Notes: generated from the letters alone by a model not told the origin. A stretch of 64,000 nt of DNA from Polaromonas jejuensis NBRC 106434 (GCF_001598235.1 NZ_BCYO01000009.1:62001-126000), one strand, 5' to 3'; counted from the first letter of the stretch, positions 27,335 through 38,235 are shown. Program-made: numbers and translations.

Positions 27335-28645
27335 ATGCAAGCCCAACCCAAGGCTTACGGCGACGTCCTGGACGACGCCAAGGCGCCCACCAAGGTGCGC
27401 TGGAAGATATTTTTGATGATGCTCATGCTCATCGCGATCAATTACGTCGATCGGGCCTCCCTCTCGGTGGCCATGCCCATGATCGCCAAGGAGTTCGACA
27501 TCGGCCCGGCGACGCAAGGCCTGCTATTGAGTTCGTTCTTCTGGACCTATGCCTTCATGCAGATTCCGGGCGGCATGCTTGCCGATCGATTCGGGCCGCG
27601 CAAGGTCATTGCCATGTCGGCCATTGGCTGGGGATTTTTTCAGGCGATCGCCGGGGTCTGTACCGGCTGGATCAGCCTGCTGGTGACTCGCCTCGGCCTG
27701 GGAGCGACAGAAGCTCCGATCTATCCGGCCGGCGGCAAGCTGAACGCGTTGTGGATGACAAAAACCGAGCGCGGCCGAGGTGCGACTTTGCTGGACGGCG
27801 GTGCGCCGCTGGGTGCCGCCTTTGGTGCGCTTCTGATTTCCGGGCTGATTTCCGAGATGGGTTCATGGCGCACCTCCTTCGTGATCGCCGGCATTGGCAC
27901 CGTCCTCGCCGGGCTATGGGCCTATTCCTACATTCGCAACCATCCGCATGAACACCCAAAGGTCAACACGGAAGAAGCGGATTACATCGAGGCATCGCAC
28001 GCCAGGGAACTGGCGGAAGAACCAACGACCACCAGCGGCAATTTGCTCCACTTCTTCAGTTACCGGTCCACCTGGGGGATGTTTTTCGGCTGGATGTGTT
28101 TCAACGCCTTGTTCTACGGCCTGCTGACATGGATGCCGACCTACCTTTCCAAGCAGTACGGCTTCGACATCAAGCAAATGGGTGGTGCGGTCTTCATCAT
28201 GTTTTTCGCTGGTTTCGTCGGCGAACTCGTTGGTGGATGGGTCGCCGACAAATGGATGGAGTTAGGCGGCAAGCAGAGCACGGTACTGCGCTGCATTTTC
28301 GGCTTCTCGTCGATTGTGGCCACGGTGGCCATTTACAGCGTCACCAAATTTACCAATCCTACGACCGTTGTGGTACTGCTCTCGGTGACTCTGTTCTTCC
28401 TGCGCTGGTGTGGTCTGTTCTGGTGCGTTCCGTCCATCCTCGCCGTGCGCAGCCGTATCGGCTTTCTGGGCGGCGTCATGAATCTGGGCGGAAATTGTGC
28501 CGGCATCGGCGTTCCCATCCTGGTCGGCCTGATCGTCCAGGCGACAGGCTCCTACTACATGGCGCTGATGCTGTTCGCCGGCGCCGGCGTGGGGTTGTTC
28601 GTCTGCTCAACGATGCTGATCTCCTATAAAAAGCTGCCCGTTTGA
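27335..28645 (+). CDS. MFS transporter, ACS (glucarate/galactonate-like) type
   Basis: A 436-residue permease with about 12 transmembrane helices. It is recognisable from INYVDRASLSVAMPMIAKEF, the loop GMLADRFGPRKVIAMSA and SWRTSFVIAGIGTVLAGL, as in sugar-acid and organic-anion transporters of the ACS family. The ATG at 27335 follows a good ribosome site (TTGGAGACC). It is the second transporter of the cluster and precedes two serine hydrolases. It is only distantly like the one at 22558, so the two may carry different compounds or act in opposite directions. Confidence 0.85.
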   Translation: MQAQPKAYGDVLDDAKAPTKVRWKIFLMMLMLIAINYVDRASLSVAMPMIAKEFDIGPATQGLLLSSFFWTYAFMQIPGGMLADRFGPRKVIAMSAIGWGFFQAIAGVCTGWISLLVTRLGLGATEAPIYPAGGKLNALWMTKTERGRGATLLDGGAPLGAAFGALLISGLISEMGSWRTSFVIAGIGTVLAGLWAYSYIRNHPHEHPKVNTEEADYIEASHARELAEEPTTTSGNLLHFFSYRSTWGMFFGWMCFNALFYGLLTWMPTYLSKQYGFDIKQMGGAVFIMFFAGFVGELVGGWVADKWMELGGKQSTVLRCIFGFSSIVATVAIYSVTKFTNPTTVVVLLSVTLFFLRWCGLFWCVPSILAVRSRIGFLGGVMNLGGNCAGIGVPILVGLIVQATGSYYMALMLFAGAGVGLFVCSTMLISYKKLPV

Positions 28646-28720
28646 GTCATGAAAACCTGCCGCGACGCGCCGGATGGCGGTGCGTCCGGCGCCAAAAAGT
28701 TTTAACCCAAGGAGACAAAC

Positions 28721-29941
28721 ATGTCTGGACTCTCTGTTTCGAATGGCTTTCGCAGGACACCCCTGCGCTCGGCGTTCGTCGCGCTCGCATTGCAGGCCCT
28801 GTTTGCTGGCGCAGCGATGGCGGCCGAGCCCGAGATCGGGCTCGAGACTGCCGCGCCCGAGGCGGTCGGCGTCGACTCAGCCCTGCTGGTGCGCATGTCC
28901 GAATGGATTCGCAAGGACAAGCTGGATGTGCGCAGCCTGCTGATCATCAAGGACGGCAAGCTGATCTTTGAACGCTACGGTGACGGTCTCACGCGCGATC
29001 ACAACTATGAGTTGTATTCCGTGACCAAGACCATCACCGCACTGACCTTTGGCGTGCTCGCCGGTGAAGGCAAGATAGCCACCACCGATCGCGTCGCCAA
29101 GTGGCTGCTCAAGGACCACCCTGAATTCGAACAAGCGCTGGGCGACAAGAAGGACATCGAACTGGGACACCTGATGTCGATGTCCAGCGGCCTGCTGTAC
29201 AAGCAAGTGGAAGGCTCGGACCCGCTGTACTTCCAGGCACCCAATCGGCTGAAAGTGGCTTTGGGCACGGTGCCCCGCATTCCGCCCGCCACGCTGTTCG
29301 AATACACCGATGCCAATCCGGTGCTGGTGGGCGCGGCCATGGCGGCTGCGGCTGGCCAGCGCGAGGATCGCTACGCCGAGGAACGTCTCTTCAAGCCGCT
29401 CGGCATGCGCAACTACCGCTGGACCGGCGCTGACCAGACCGGCACCGTTTCGGGCGGCTGGGGCATGCGCCTGCGCGCGGTCGACATGGCCAAGCTCGGC
29501 ATGCTGATGCTCAACGACGGACAGTGGCAGGGCAAACAGGTCGTTCCGGCGTCCTGGATTCGCCAGATGTCGACCCCTTCCAGCCAGGCCACGGCCCAGG
29601 ACTATGGCTATTACACCTGGATCAACCACATCGTGAGGTCGGAGCCGGAGTTCGGCGCCATGGGATTCAAGGGACAGTTCATCACCGTCCTTCCAAAGGA
29701 GCGCGCGGTGGTGGTGATGACCGGCATCCTGGCGACCGACGGCGGCCTGCGTACCGGCACCTATCTGAACCAGTACCGGCGCATGGTGAATGACTACATC
29801 CTGCCGGCGATGAAGACCATCCCCCGGCCGCAAGTCACTGAAGCCGCCCAGCAGGCCCTGCGCAAGGAGCTTGAGCTCAGCGCCCAGGTCAAGGGCGTTC
29901 CGGGCACCGGCCTCGCGTTCAACGACGCGCCGGAGAAATAA
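28721..29941 (+). CDS. Exported beta-lactamase-fold serine hydrolase (NylB-like), paralogue 1
   Basis: A 406-residue member of the class C beta-lactamase/6-aminohexanoate-dimer hydrolase family. A signal peptide is likely (FVALALQALFAGAAMAA). The catalytic Ser and Lys are in YELYSVTKTITAL (SxxK), and the Tyr is probably in FEYTDANPVL. Later blocks VSGGWGMRLRAVDMAKLGML and AMGFKGQFITVLP match the NylB group rather than true beta-lactamases. Such enzymes cut amide or ester bonds. It starts with a strong AAGGAGA site. Its neighbour is a clear tandem duplicate. Confidence 0.87.
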   Translation: MSGLSVSNGFRRTPLRSAFVALALQALFAGAAMAAEPEIGLETAAPEAVGVDSALLVRMSEWIRKDKLDVRSLLIIKDGKLIFERYGDGLTRDHNYELYSVTKTITALTFGVLAGEGKIATTDRVAKWLLKDHPEFEQALGDKKDIELGHLMSMSSGLLYKQVEGSDPLYFQAPNRLKVALGTVPRIPPATLFEYTDANPVLVGAAMAAAAGQREDRYAEERLFKPLGMRNYRWTGADQTGTVSGGWGMRLRAVDMAKLGMLMLNDGQWQGKQVVPASWIRQMSTPSSQATAQDYGYYTWINHIVRSEPEFGAMGFKGQFITVLPKERAVVVMTGILATDGGLRTGTYLNQYRRMVNDYILPAMKTIPRPQVTEAAQQALRKELELSAQVKGVPGTGLAFNDAPEK

Positions 29942-30011
29942 ACCCAAAGCCAGGCAAGTGCCGGGCGCAGTCCGGCAAGTCTTGTTTCCCAACCGACGGA
30001 GACCTTGTTAC

Positions 30012-31241
30012 ATGAAAACCCCTGCCCTCCCTGTCCGCTGCGCCACGGCTTTGGCGCTGGCCGCCCTGTTGATGCCACCGATGCTGGCGCGCGCTGCCGA
30101 TGCCGGCGCGCGCCGTACCGACTTTCCTGTAGCCGCCGGCGCAAACGACCTGCCGCCGGCCTGGCCGGAAAGCGTGGGCGTCGATTCCCGTCCGCTGGTG
30201 GAGTTGTCTGAATACATTCGAAAGGAGAACTTCGACGTTCGAAGCTTCCTCGTGATCAAGGATGGCAAGCTCATCTATGAACGTTACAGCAAGGGACTGA
30301 CGCGCGACCACAATTACGAGCTGTACTCGATCACCAAGAACGTCACCGCGCTGGCGGCGGGGGTGCTGGTCGATGAGGGGCGCACGCGCCTTGACGAGAA
30401 AGTGGCGACGGTGCTGACCAAGGCGCGGCCCGACCTGAAATCGGCGTTCGCCGACAAAGAGTCGATTGAGCTCAGACATGTCCTGTCGATGTCCACCGGC
30501 CTGGTTTACAACTTCAAGCCGACCGATGACCCGATCTACTACGGGGCGCCGGACCGCCTGAAGCTCGCCGCCGAGACGGCGCCCAAGCGCCGGCCGGGCG
30601 AGGAATTTGACTACACCGATGTCAACCCCATCCTTGCCAGTGCCACGCTCGGGGCTGACGCGGGCATGCCGCTGCAGGATTTCGCCGAGCAGAAGATATT
30701 CAAGCCCATGGGCATGAAACACTATGCGTGGGAACGTGCCGATGACAAGGGCCTTGTTTCGTCGGGATGGGGGCTGCGCCTGCGCGCGGTCGATATGGCG
30801 AAGGTCGGCATGCTGGCCCTTAGCGGCGGCCGCTGGGACGGCAAGCAGCTGGTCTCGCAGGCGTGGATGCGCACCATGACCGCGCCCGCGTCGGCACCGT
30901 TCTATGGGCTGTACTGGTGGATCAATGACATCGTCTCCACGGAACCCGAGGTGCATGCCATGGGCTTCAAGGGTCAGTTCATCGTCGCCCTGCCAGAGCG
31001 CAACACCGTCGTGGTCATGACGAGCATGCTGCCCATCGAGGGTGGGCTGCGCGAGTCAAAAAACGTGCTCGCCATCCGCCACATGGTGAACGATTTTGTG
31101 CTTCCTGCTCTCGACAACAAGCGACAGGCGACGCTGACTCCAGCCAGCAGGAAGGCCTTGCTGAAAGAGCTGGATCTCGCCGCGCACAACCAGGGCAAAC
31201 CGGGTGCGCCGGTCGACCCCACCGACAAGCCCAGGCTGTGA
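30012..31241 (+). CDS. Exported beta-lactamase-fold serine hydrolase (NylB-like), paralogue 2
   Basis: A 409-residue paralogue of the preceding gene with the same architecture: signal peptide (ALAALLMPPMLARAA), SxxK in YELYSITKNVTAL, FDYTDVNPIL, VSSGWGLRLRAVDMAKVGML and AMGFKGQFIVALP. Similarity runs over the full length but is clearly below identity, so the duplication is not recent. Both copies keep all catalytic residues, which suggests divided substrates. The frame is open upstream into the previous gene's end; the ATG at 30012 gives the signal peptide. A GntR gene follows. Confidence 0.87.
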   Translation: MKTPALPVRCATALALAALLMPPMLARAADAGARRTDFPVAAGANDLPPAWPESVGVDSRPLVELSEYIRKENFDVRSFLVIKDGKLIYERYSKGLTRDHNYELYSITKNVTALAAGVLVDEGRTRLDEKVATVLTKARPDLKSAFADKESIELRHVLSMSTGLVYNFKPTDDPIYYGAPDRLKLAAETAPKRRPGEEFDYTDVNPILASATLGADAGMPLQDFAEQKIFKPMGMKHYAWERADDKGLVSSGWGLRLRAVDMAKVGMLALSGGRWDGKQLVSQAWMRTMTAPASAPFYGLYWWINDIVSTEPEVHAMGFKGQFIVALPERNTVVVMTSMLPIEGGLRESKNVLAIRHMVNDFVLPALDNKRQATLTPASRKALLKELDLAAHNQGKPGAPVDPTDKPRL

Positions 31242-31349
31242 GACGTAGCACGCGTTAGTCGGAACACCTGCGTCATGGGGAGCTGCCTGCCGCGCGCGCG
31301 CGTTCGAGGGACTGAGACGGCCGCCTCGGGCCGCGCGAAGGCCGCTAAA

Positions 31350-32075
31350 ATGTTTTTATCCATGCCTCCAAAAACAACTCCTGCCCGCGCAAAAAAAACT
31401 CCGATACGGGAAAAAACCGTCGAGGAAATCGTCGAGAAAATTTACGCCACCATCCTCGAGCACCGGCTGGCACCTGGCACCAAGCTGGGCGAGGATCGGC
31501 TAGCCACCATTTTCAGCACCAGCCGGGCCCGCATCCGCGAGGTGCTGGCACGCCTGGCCAACGAGCGCGTGGTCGACCTGATTCCGCAGCGTGGCGCCTT
31601 TGTGGTCAAGCCCACGGTCGAGCAGGCCTATGATGTTTTCGAGGCGCGCCGCCTGATTGAGCCCGGCATTTTGCGCCGACTGATCGAGCGCCAGGATGGC
31701 GACACCCTGGTCCGGCTGCGGGAGCACCAGCGCAAGGAGGCCGATGCCAGGCGCATGGATGATAAGCGCGCCATCGTGCGCCTGTCGGGCGAATTCCACC
31801 TGCTGCTGGCCGAGCTGGCCGGCAACACGGCGCTGGTGCGCAGCATGCGCGAGCTGTCCACCATCACCTGCCTGATTATCTTTCTGTACGACGCGCCCAC
31901 GGCGACCAGTTGCCGCGCCGATGACCATGCCCTGCTGGTTTCAGCCATCGCCGCCAAGGATGTAGCCCATGCCCAGACCCTGATGCTGCGCCACCTTGAC
32001 CACATCGAGCAGAGCCTGAAACTGGAAGGCTCGCCCAACGAGGCCGACCTGGAAGCCATCTTCCAGGACGCGTGA
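31350..32075 (+). CDS. GntR-family (FCD) transcriptional regulator
   Basis: A regulator of about 241 residues with an N-terminal winged helix (TVEEIVEKIYATILEHRLAP, GEDRLATIFSTSRARIREVL) and a C-terminal FCD domain (EARRLIEPGILRRLIERQ, GEFHLLLAELAGN, DDHALLVSAIAAKD). The Lys/Arg/Pro-rich N-terminal arm (TPARAKKTPIREK) may add DNA contacts. The ATG at 31350 has a GAAGG ribosome site; 31362 is an alternative. It ends the catabolic island and is the best candidate to bind the paired operators at 22343 and 27226. Confidence 0.9.
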   Translation: MFLSMPPKTTPARAKKTPIREKTVEEIVEKIYATILEHRLAPGTKLGEDRLATIFSTSRARIREVLARLANERVVDLIPQRGAFVVKPTVEQAYDVFEARRLIEPGILRRLIERQDGDTLVRLREHQRKEADARRMDDKRAIVRLSGEFHLLLAELAGNTALVRSMRELSTITCLIIFLYDAPTATSCRADDHALLVSAIAAKDVAHAQTLMLRHLDHIEQSLKLEGSPNEADLEAIFQDA

Positions 32076-32112
32076 GGCCAGCGGGGGGCCGCTGTCCCCG
32101 GAGGCTCCGCGC

Positions 32113-33528
32113 TCAGGTCCGCATCAGCGCCTCAATCTCGTCGGCATCCACCGGCACGCCGCGCGTCAGCAGCTCGCAGCCCTTGGCCGTGACCAGGGCA
32201 TCGTCTTCGATGCGGATGCCGATGTTCCAGAACTCCCTGGGCACGCCCTTGGCGGGGCGCACGTAGAGGCCGGGCTCCACCGTCAGCACCATGCCGGGCC
32301 GCAGGAGGCGCGAGGGCTTGCGCATCACGGGGTTGCCCAGCATGTCTTTTTCGGCGCGCGGGCGGCTAGAGGGCTCGGTGTAGTCGCCGCAGTCGTGCAC
32401 GTCCATGCCCATCCAGTGGCCGGTGCGGTGCATGTAGAACTGGCGGTAGGCGCCCGAGGCCAGCACGTCGTCCACGCTGCCGTGCTTGGCCTTTTGCAGC
32501 AGGCCGGTGTCCAGCATGCCCTGGGCCAGCACGCGCGTGGCCGCGTCGTGCGGGTCGTTGAAGCGCTTGCCGGGTTTGGTGGCCTTGATGGCGGCATCCT
32601 GGGCGGCCTGCACGATGTCATACAGCGTGCGCTGTGCGGGCGTGAACTTGCCGTCGGCCGGGAAGGTGCGCGTGATGTCGCTGGCGTAGCCGTTCAGCTC
32701 GCAGCCGGCGTCAATCAGGCACAGCTGGCCAGGCTTGAGTTCGGCGTCGCCGGCGCGGTAGTGCAGGACGCAGGCGTTGGCGCCGGCCGCCACGATGCCG
32801 GTGTAGGCCGGAAATTCCGAGCCCTGGCGGCGGAACTCGTGCAGCAATTCGGCGTCCAGGTGGTACTCGCGCAGGCCGCCCTTTACCCCGGCGCGCAGCA
32901 TGGCGGCCGAGGCCTGCATGGCGCGCACATGGCCCGCCGCGGCAATCTTGCCGGCGCGCCGCAAGATGGAAATTTCGTGGCTGTCCTTGAACAGGCGCAT
33001 CTCGTCAAGCAGCCCGCACAGGTCGTGCAGGCTGCGCGGGCATTCGGCGCCCAGGCGCACCCGCGCCCGCACCTTGCCCAGCCAGCCCTCGACCTGGGTT
33101 TCCAGCCCAGGGTGCGTGCCAAACGGAAACCACACGGCCTTCTGGTTGGCCAGCAGATCCGGCATGGTGTCGTCCAGGGTGTCCACGCTGAAGGCCGCGT
33201 CCACGCCCAGGCTGGCGGGTGCGGCCTTGGGCCCCAGGCGTATGCCGTCCCAGATCTCGCGCTCGAGGTCTTTGGGCCGGCACAGCAGGGTGCTTTTTCC
33301 GCTGGCGTCAATGACCAGCCACGCGCCCGGCTCGCTGAAGCCGGTCAGGTAATAAAAGTAGCTGTCGTGGCGGTAGGGAAAATCGCTGTCGCGGTTGCGT
33401 GGCACTTCGGGGGCCGTGGGCAGCAGGGCGACGCCACCACCCGCGGCCTTGAGGGCGCGGGCCACGGCGGCCCGGCGTTTTTGGTAGACCGCTGGAAAAG
33501 AGGCGGGCAAAGAGGGTGTGGGGCGCAT
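32113..33528 (-). CDS. pepP: Xaa-Pro aminopeptidase (aminopeptidase P)
   Basis: PepP removes the N-terminal residue when proline is second. The 471-residue product has the N-terminal domain with RDSDFPYRHDSYFYYLTGF and the pita-bread catalytic domain. The metal ligands are visible in order: two Asp (LIDAGCELNGYASDITRTF), His (HRTGHWMGMDVHD), Glu (LTVEPGLYV) and Glu (GIRIEDDALV). The gene starts at the ATG at 33528, 7 bp after the murU stop, so the two are co-transcribed. A 3' fragment of a homologous gene lies at 21968-22080. Confidence 0.95.
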   Translation of the reverse strand: MRPTPSLPASFPAVYQKRRAAVARALKAAGGGVALLPTAPEVPRNRDSDFPYRHDSYFYYLTGFSEPGAWLVIDASGKSTLLCRPKDLEREIWDGIRLGPKAAPASLGVDAAFSVDTLDDTMPDLLANQKAVWFPFGTHPGLETQVEGWLGKVRARVRLGAECPRSLHDLCGLLDEMRLFKDSHEISILRRAGKIAAAGHVRAMQASAAMLRAGVKGGLREYHLDAELLHEFRRQGSEFPAYTGIVAAGANACVLHYRAGDAELKPGQLCLIDAGCELNGYASDITRTFPADGKFTPAQRTLYDIVQAAQDAAIKATKPGKRFNDPHDAATRVLAQGMLDTGLLQKAKHGSVDDVLASGAYRQFYMHRTGHWMGMDVHDCGDYTEPSSRPRAEKDMLGNPVMRKPSRLLRPGMVLTVEPGLYVRPAKGVPREFWNIGIRIEDDALVTAKGCELLTRGVPVDADEIEALMRT

Positions 33529-33535
33529 GGTGTTT

Positions 33536-34285
33536 TCAGGGGGTGGTGATGGTGGTGGCGTTCAATTCATCCAGCCGTGCCGGTGTGCCGACATCGGCCC
33601 AGGCGCCCGCATACAGCTCGGCGCTCACTTGCCGATTGTCCATGGCTGCGCGCAGCAGCGGCGCGAGTGGGACTTTCAGGCCCTCGGGGTTGCCAAAGGG
33701 CAGCGCGTCGAAAAAGGCGCGCCGATACAGGCCTATGGTGCTGTAGGTGAAGCGCGGTGCGCTGGCGCCTGCGGGCAGGTTCAGCGCCAGGCCGTCGGCT
33801 CCCAGCCCGAAGTCGCCGCGCGGGTTGTGGGCCGGGTTGGGCACCAGCCAGAGGTGGGCAAGCTTGCCGCCGGCCACAAAGCGGCTGACGGTCTCTTGCG
33901 AAAACTCGAAACCCGGCACAAACACATCGCCCGCCAGCACCCAAAAAATGTCTCCCAACAGCGGCAGCGCGCGCGCTATGCCACCGGCGGTTTCCAGTGC
34001 GCCGCCAAAGTCGCGGCCTTCGTGCGAGTATGAAATTGATAGCGGCTTATGCCCATCAATACTGGGTTGGAGGTCGAAATGCCTTGAGATTTGCTCGCCC
34101 AGCCAGGCCGTGTTGATGACCAGTTCCTTGAAGCCGGCGCGCGCCAGCGCCTGGGCATGCCAGTCAATCAGCGCCTTGCCGCGCACCGGCAGCAAGGGCT
34201 TGGGCATGTGGTCGGTCAGCGGGCGCATGCGTTCGCCGCGCCCGGCGGCCAGAATCATGGCCTTGATGGGCGGGGGTGCGCTCAT
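33536..34285 (-). CDS. murU: N-acetylmuramate alpha-1-phosphate uridylyltransferase MurU
   Basis: A 249-residue nucleotidyltransferase. The N terminus AMILAAGRGERMRPLTDHMP and KPLLPVRGKALIDW form the nucleotide-binding site, and VLAGDVFVPGF and WADVGTPARLDEL fit the sugar-1-phosphate uridylyltransferase fold. MurU makes UDP-MurNAc from the AmgK product in cell-wall recycling. The partner amgK is at 2051-3133. Residues 71-85 (DLQPSIDGHKPLSIS) are encoded by a sequence resembling repeat family B, in frame, next to the conserved SYSHEG strand. Confidence 0.88.
   Translation of the reverse strand: MSAPPPIKAMILAAGRGERMRPLTDHMPKPLLPVRGKALIDWHAQALARAGFKELVINTAWLGEQISRHFDLQPSIDGHKPLSISYSHEGRDFGGALETAGGIARALPLLGDIFWVLAGDVFVPGFEFSQETVSRFVAGGKLAHLWLVPNPAHNPRGDFGLGADGLALNLPAGASAPRFTYSTIGLYRRAFFDALPFGNPEGLKVPLAPLLRAAMDNRQVSAELYAGAWADVGTPARLDELNATTITTP
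34028..34080 (+). repeat. Dispersed repeat, family B copy 4 (inside murU)
   Basis: The plus strand reads GTATGAAATTGATAGCGGCT, then TATGCCCATCAATACTGGGT TGGAGGTCGAAAT. The blocks TATGAAA...ATAGC and GGGTTGGAGG match copy 1 (1992-2055). It is antisense to murU and in frame with it. Confidence 0.5.
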
Positions 34286-34484
34286 GCGCAGGCCTTCATG
34301 GAGCGGGCGGTGTGGGGCTTTCTTTGCATGATCCGGACTTTAGAGCATTTGCAACGGCCAGGGCTTGGCCGCCTGCGCAGCGCGCACCAGGTCCGTTCCC
34401 GGACCGCGCCAGCCGGGGCCCCAAGCCGCGCCCGGTAAAATAACGGTTTACCCTGATTTCCGAACCCCCCGGAGTTTTTTCCTG

Positions 34485-36542
34485 ATGGCCAATACCCAAA
34501 TGATGGCGAACGCGATTCGCGCGCTCGCAATGGACGCTGTACAACAAGCCAATTCGGGACATCCCGGCGCCCCCATGGGCATGGCCGACATGGCCGTCGC
34601 CCTCTGGGGCCAGCACCTCAAGCACAACCCGCAGAACCCGCACTGGTTTGATCGCGACCGCTTCGTGCTGAGCAACGGCCACGGCTCCATGCTGATTTAT
34701 TCCGTGCTGCACCTCACTGGCTACAAGCTGCCCGTCAGCGAGCTGAAAAACTTCCGCCAGCTCGGCTCCAAAACGCCTGGCCACCCGGAAGTGGACGTCA
34801 CCCCCGGCGTGGAAACCACCACCGGCCCGCTGGGCCAGGGCCTGACCAATGCGGTCGGCATGGCGCTGGCTGAAAAGCTGCTGGCCAAGGAGTTCAACCG
34901 CAAGGATGGCGAAGTCAGCCACAGCATCGTCGATCACCATACCTATGTGTTCCTGGGTGACGGCTGCATGATGGAAGGCATCAGCCACGAAGCCGCCGCG
35001 CTGGCCGGCGCCTGGAAGCTGAACAAGCTGATCGCGCTCTACGACGACAACGGCATTTCCATTGACGGCCAGGTCGCCCCCTGGTTCATCGACAACACGC
35101 CGCTGCGCTTTGCCGCCTACGGCTGGAACGTGATCGGCCCTATCGACGGCCACGACACCGCCCTGGTGTCCAGCGCCATCGCCGACGCCAAGAAGTCCGC
35201 CGACAAGCCGACACTGATCGTCTGCAAGACGCATATCGGCCAAGGCTCGCCGAACCGCGCCAACACCGCCAAGGCCCATGGCGAACCGTTGGGTGCCGAA
35301 GAAATCCAGCTGACGCGCGAAGCGCTCAACTGGTCGCACACGCCGTTCAAATTCCCGCAGGAAGTCTACGACGCCTGGGATGCCAAGGCCAAGGGCTTGG
35401 CCGCCGAAGCGGCCTGGGACGAGAAGTTTGCCGCCTATCAGGCCGCCCACCCCGAACTGGCTGCGGAGTTTGTGCGTCGCATGAAGGGCGACCTGCCCAA
35501 GAGCTTTGCGCAACACGCCGTGGACTGCGTCATTGGCGCGCACACCAAGGCCGAAACCGTCGCCTCGCGCAAGGCCTCGCAACTGGCGCTGGTGGCCTTT
35601 ACCGCCGGCCTGCCCGAGATGCTGGGCGGTTCGGCCGACCTGACCGGCTCCAACCTGACCAATACCCCGTCCACGCCCAGCCTGCGCTTTGACCTGGCCG
35701 GCGACGTGGTGCAGACCGAGGCTGCCGATGGCAGCCTCATCGGCGGCCGCCACATCAACTACGGCGTGCGCGAATTCGGCATGGCGGCCATCATGAACGG
35801 CGTTGCGCTGCATGGCGGTTTCATCCCTTACGGCGGCACCTTCCTGACCTTCAGCGACTACTCGCGCAACGCCATCCGCATGGCCGCGTTGATGAAGCTG
35901 CGCGTGGTCCATGTGTTCACGCACGACTCCATCGGCCTCGGCGAAGACGGCCCGACCCACCAGTCCATCGAGCATGCCGCCAGCCTGCGCCTGATCCCCA
36001 ACCTCGATGTCTGGCGTCCGGGCGACACGGCCGAAACCGCCGTGGCCTGGGCCGTGGCGCTGCAAAACAAGCACAAGCCGACCGCCTTGTTGCTGAGCCG
36101 CCAGAACCTGCCCTACGCGCCCAAGAACGACCTCGGCGAAATCAGCAAGGGCGCTTACGTGCTGTCCGAGCCGGCCGATGTGGGTCTGAAGAAAAAGGCC
36201 CAGGCCGTCATCATCGCCACCGGCTCCGAAGTGCAGCTGGCGCTGAAGGCGCAAGAGCTGCTGGCCAGCCAGTACAAGATCGCCGTGCGCGTGGTGTCCA
36301 TGCCCAGCACGACGACCTTCGACAAGCAAAAGACCGCCTACAAATCGGAAGTTTTGCCGGCAGGCCTGCCGCGCATTGCGGTGGAAATGGGCGCGACCGA
36401 CAGCTGGTGGAAATACGGCTGCGCGGCTGTGGTCGGTATCGACACCTACGGCGAATCGGCCCCTGCAGCCGTGCTGTTCAAGCATTTCGGCTTCACGCCG
36501 GAAAACGTGGCCGACACCGTGCGCAAGGTGCTGATGAAGTAA
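34485..36542 (+). CDS. tkt: Transketolase
   Basis: Transketolase moves two-carbon units between sugar phosphates in the pentose phosphate (and Calvin) pathway with thiamine diphosphate. The 685-residue length is normal. Motifs in order: [30 protein letters not shown], the thiamine site [20 protein letters not shown] with [11 protein letters not shown], then [15 protein letters not shown] and [15 protein letters not shown]. The start is the ATG at 34485, as [17 protein letters not shown] fits the family. It is followed by gap after 59 bp; together they supply and process triose phosphates. Confidence 0.97.
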   Translation: MANTQMMANAIRALAMDAVQQANSGHPGAPMGMADMAVALWGQHLKHNPQNPHWFDRDRFVLSNGHGSMLIYSVLHLTGYKLPVSELKNFRQLGSKTPGHPEVDVTPGVETTTGPLGQGLTNAVGMALAEKLLAKEFNRKDGEVSHSIVDHHTYVFLGDGCMMEGISHEAAALAGAWKLNKLIALYDDNGISIDGQVAPWFIDNTPLRFAAYGWNVIGPIDGHDTALVSSAIADAKKSADKPTLIVCKTHIGQGSPNRANTAKAHGEPLGAEEIQLTREALNWSHTPFKFPQEVYDAWDAKAKGLAAEAAWDEKFAAYQAAHPELAAEFVRRMKGDLPKSFAQHAVDCVIGAHTKAETVASRKASQLALVAFTAGLPEMLGGSADLTGSNLTNTPSTPSLRFDLAGDVVQTEAADGSLIGGRHINYGVREFGMAAIMNGVALHGGFIPYGGTFLTFSDYSRNAIRMAALMKLRVVHVFTHDSIGLGEDGPTHQSIEHAASLRLIPNLDVWRPGDTAETAVAWAVALQNKHKPTALLLSRQNLPYAPKNDLGEISKGAYVLSEPADVGLKKKAQAVIIATGSEVQLALKAQELLASQYKIAVRVVSMPSTTTFDKQKTAYKSEVLPAGLPRIAVEMGATDSWWKYGCAAVVGIDTYGESAPAAVLFKHFGFTPENVADTVRKVLMK

Positions 36543-36568
36543 AGCCGTATTCGGTGAAACGGGTTTGA

Positions 36569-37600
<1,032 letters not shown>

Positions 37601-37622
37601 GCGCTGCTTGTTTCAATAAAAA

Positions 37623-37645
37623 CGCGCCTCTGGGCGCGTTTTTTT
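37623..37645 (+). terminator. Intrinsic terminator of tkt-gap
   Basis: CGCGCC-TCTG-GGCGCG (37623-37638) is preceded by A's and followed by seven T's. The same stem, CGCGCC/GGCGCG, follows the gap fragment at 56577. Confidence 0.85.
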
Positions 37646-37660
37646 ATTCAGCGGCTGCTT

Positions 37661-38173
37661 TCACGTTTCGGTGCCCGTTGTGTTCCTCAGGTGGCTGCAC
37701 CCAACTTCCAACTTGTTTGGCAGTAGGTGTTTGGGTATGGATAAACCAGGGCGCTCGTCGTCCCACGCCATGGCGCTCATCTTCCAGCCCGCGGGCGTCT
37801 TGACGAATTGCGTGGAGATCATGCCCCGCGCCTCGAATGGAACGCCGTTGTTCGTGCCGGACTTCGCGTACGCGCTATAGCGATGGGCCACATTGCCGAA
37901 GACCTCTGTGGTTTCGGACAGCTCCAGCTCGCGGAACCGTGTCAATTCGCCGCTACTCACCATCGCCTGGCGGGGCTCGATGAACTGGCGGACGCCGGAT
38001 ATCTCAGGCGTTGCGGCCGTGTTCTTGATCAGCAGGCCAGGCTCGATAAAAAGCGCATGGATGTTTTCGTAGGCAGGGGTTTCACCCGCCTCGAATGAAA
38101 CCGCACGAAAGAATTCGGCGGCCAGCGCATCAAGCTCGCGTTTGACCGCTGTACGGTCTTGCTCCTTGTCCAT
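37661..38173 (-). CDS. NTF2-like (SnoaL/DUF4440-type) protein, function unknown
   Basis: A 170-residue protein that looks like the NTF2-like cone fold: an N-terminal helix (LDALAAEFFRAVSF), a hydrophobic strand with ALFIEPGLLIKN, then FGNVAHRYSAYAKS and AGWKMSAMAWDDERPG, which recall the C-terminal strands of DUF4440 and SnoaL proteins. Such proteins are small-molecule isomerases, hydrolases or binding domains. No catalytic residue can be assigned. It is transcribed leftward, 62 bp from the LysR gene that also points left, so the two may share a transcript. Confidence 0.7.
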   Translation of the reverse strand: MDKEQDRTAVKRELDALAAEFFRAVSFEAGETPAYENIHALFIEPGLLIKNTAATPEISGVRQFIEPRQAMVSSGELTRFRELELSETTEVFGNVAHRYSAYAKSGTNNGVPFEARGMISTQFVKTPAGWKMSAMAWDDERPGLSIPKHLLPNKLEVGCSHLRNTTGTET

Positions 38174-38235
38174 GATGACTCCTTCTCGTGGTCGTGGTTT
38201 GCATGCTGCAATTCCTCATTGGCACCGACTTTCGC

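Noticed and set aside
34296-36485. Long open frame opposite tkt (729 codons)
   Set aside because: Same antisense effect; the tkt frame has full transketolase motifs and the opposite frame has none.
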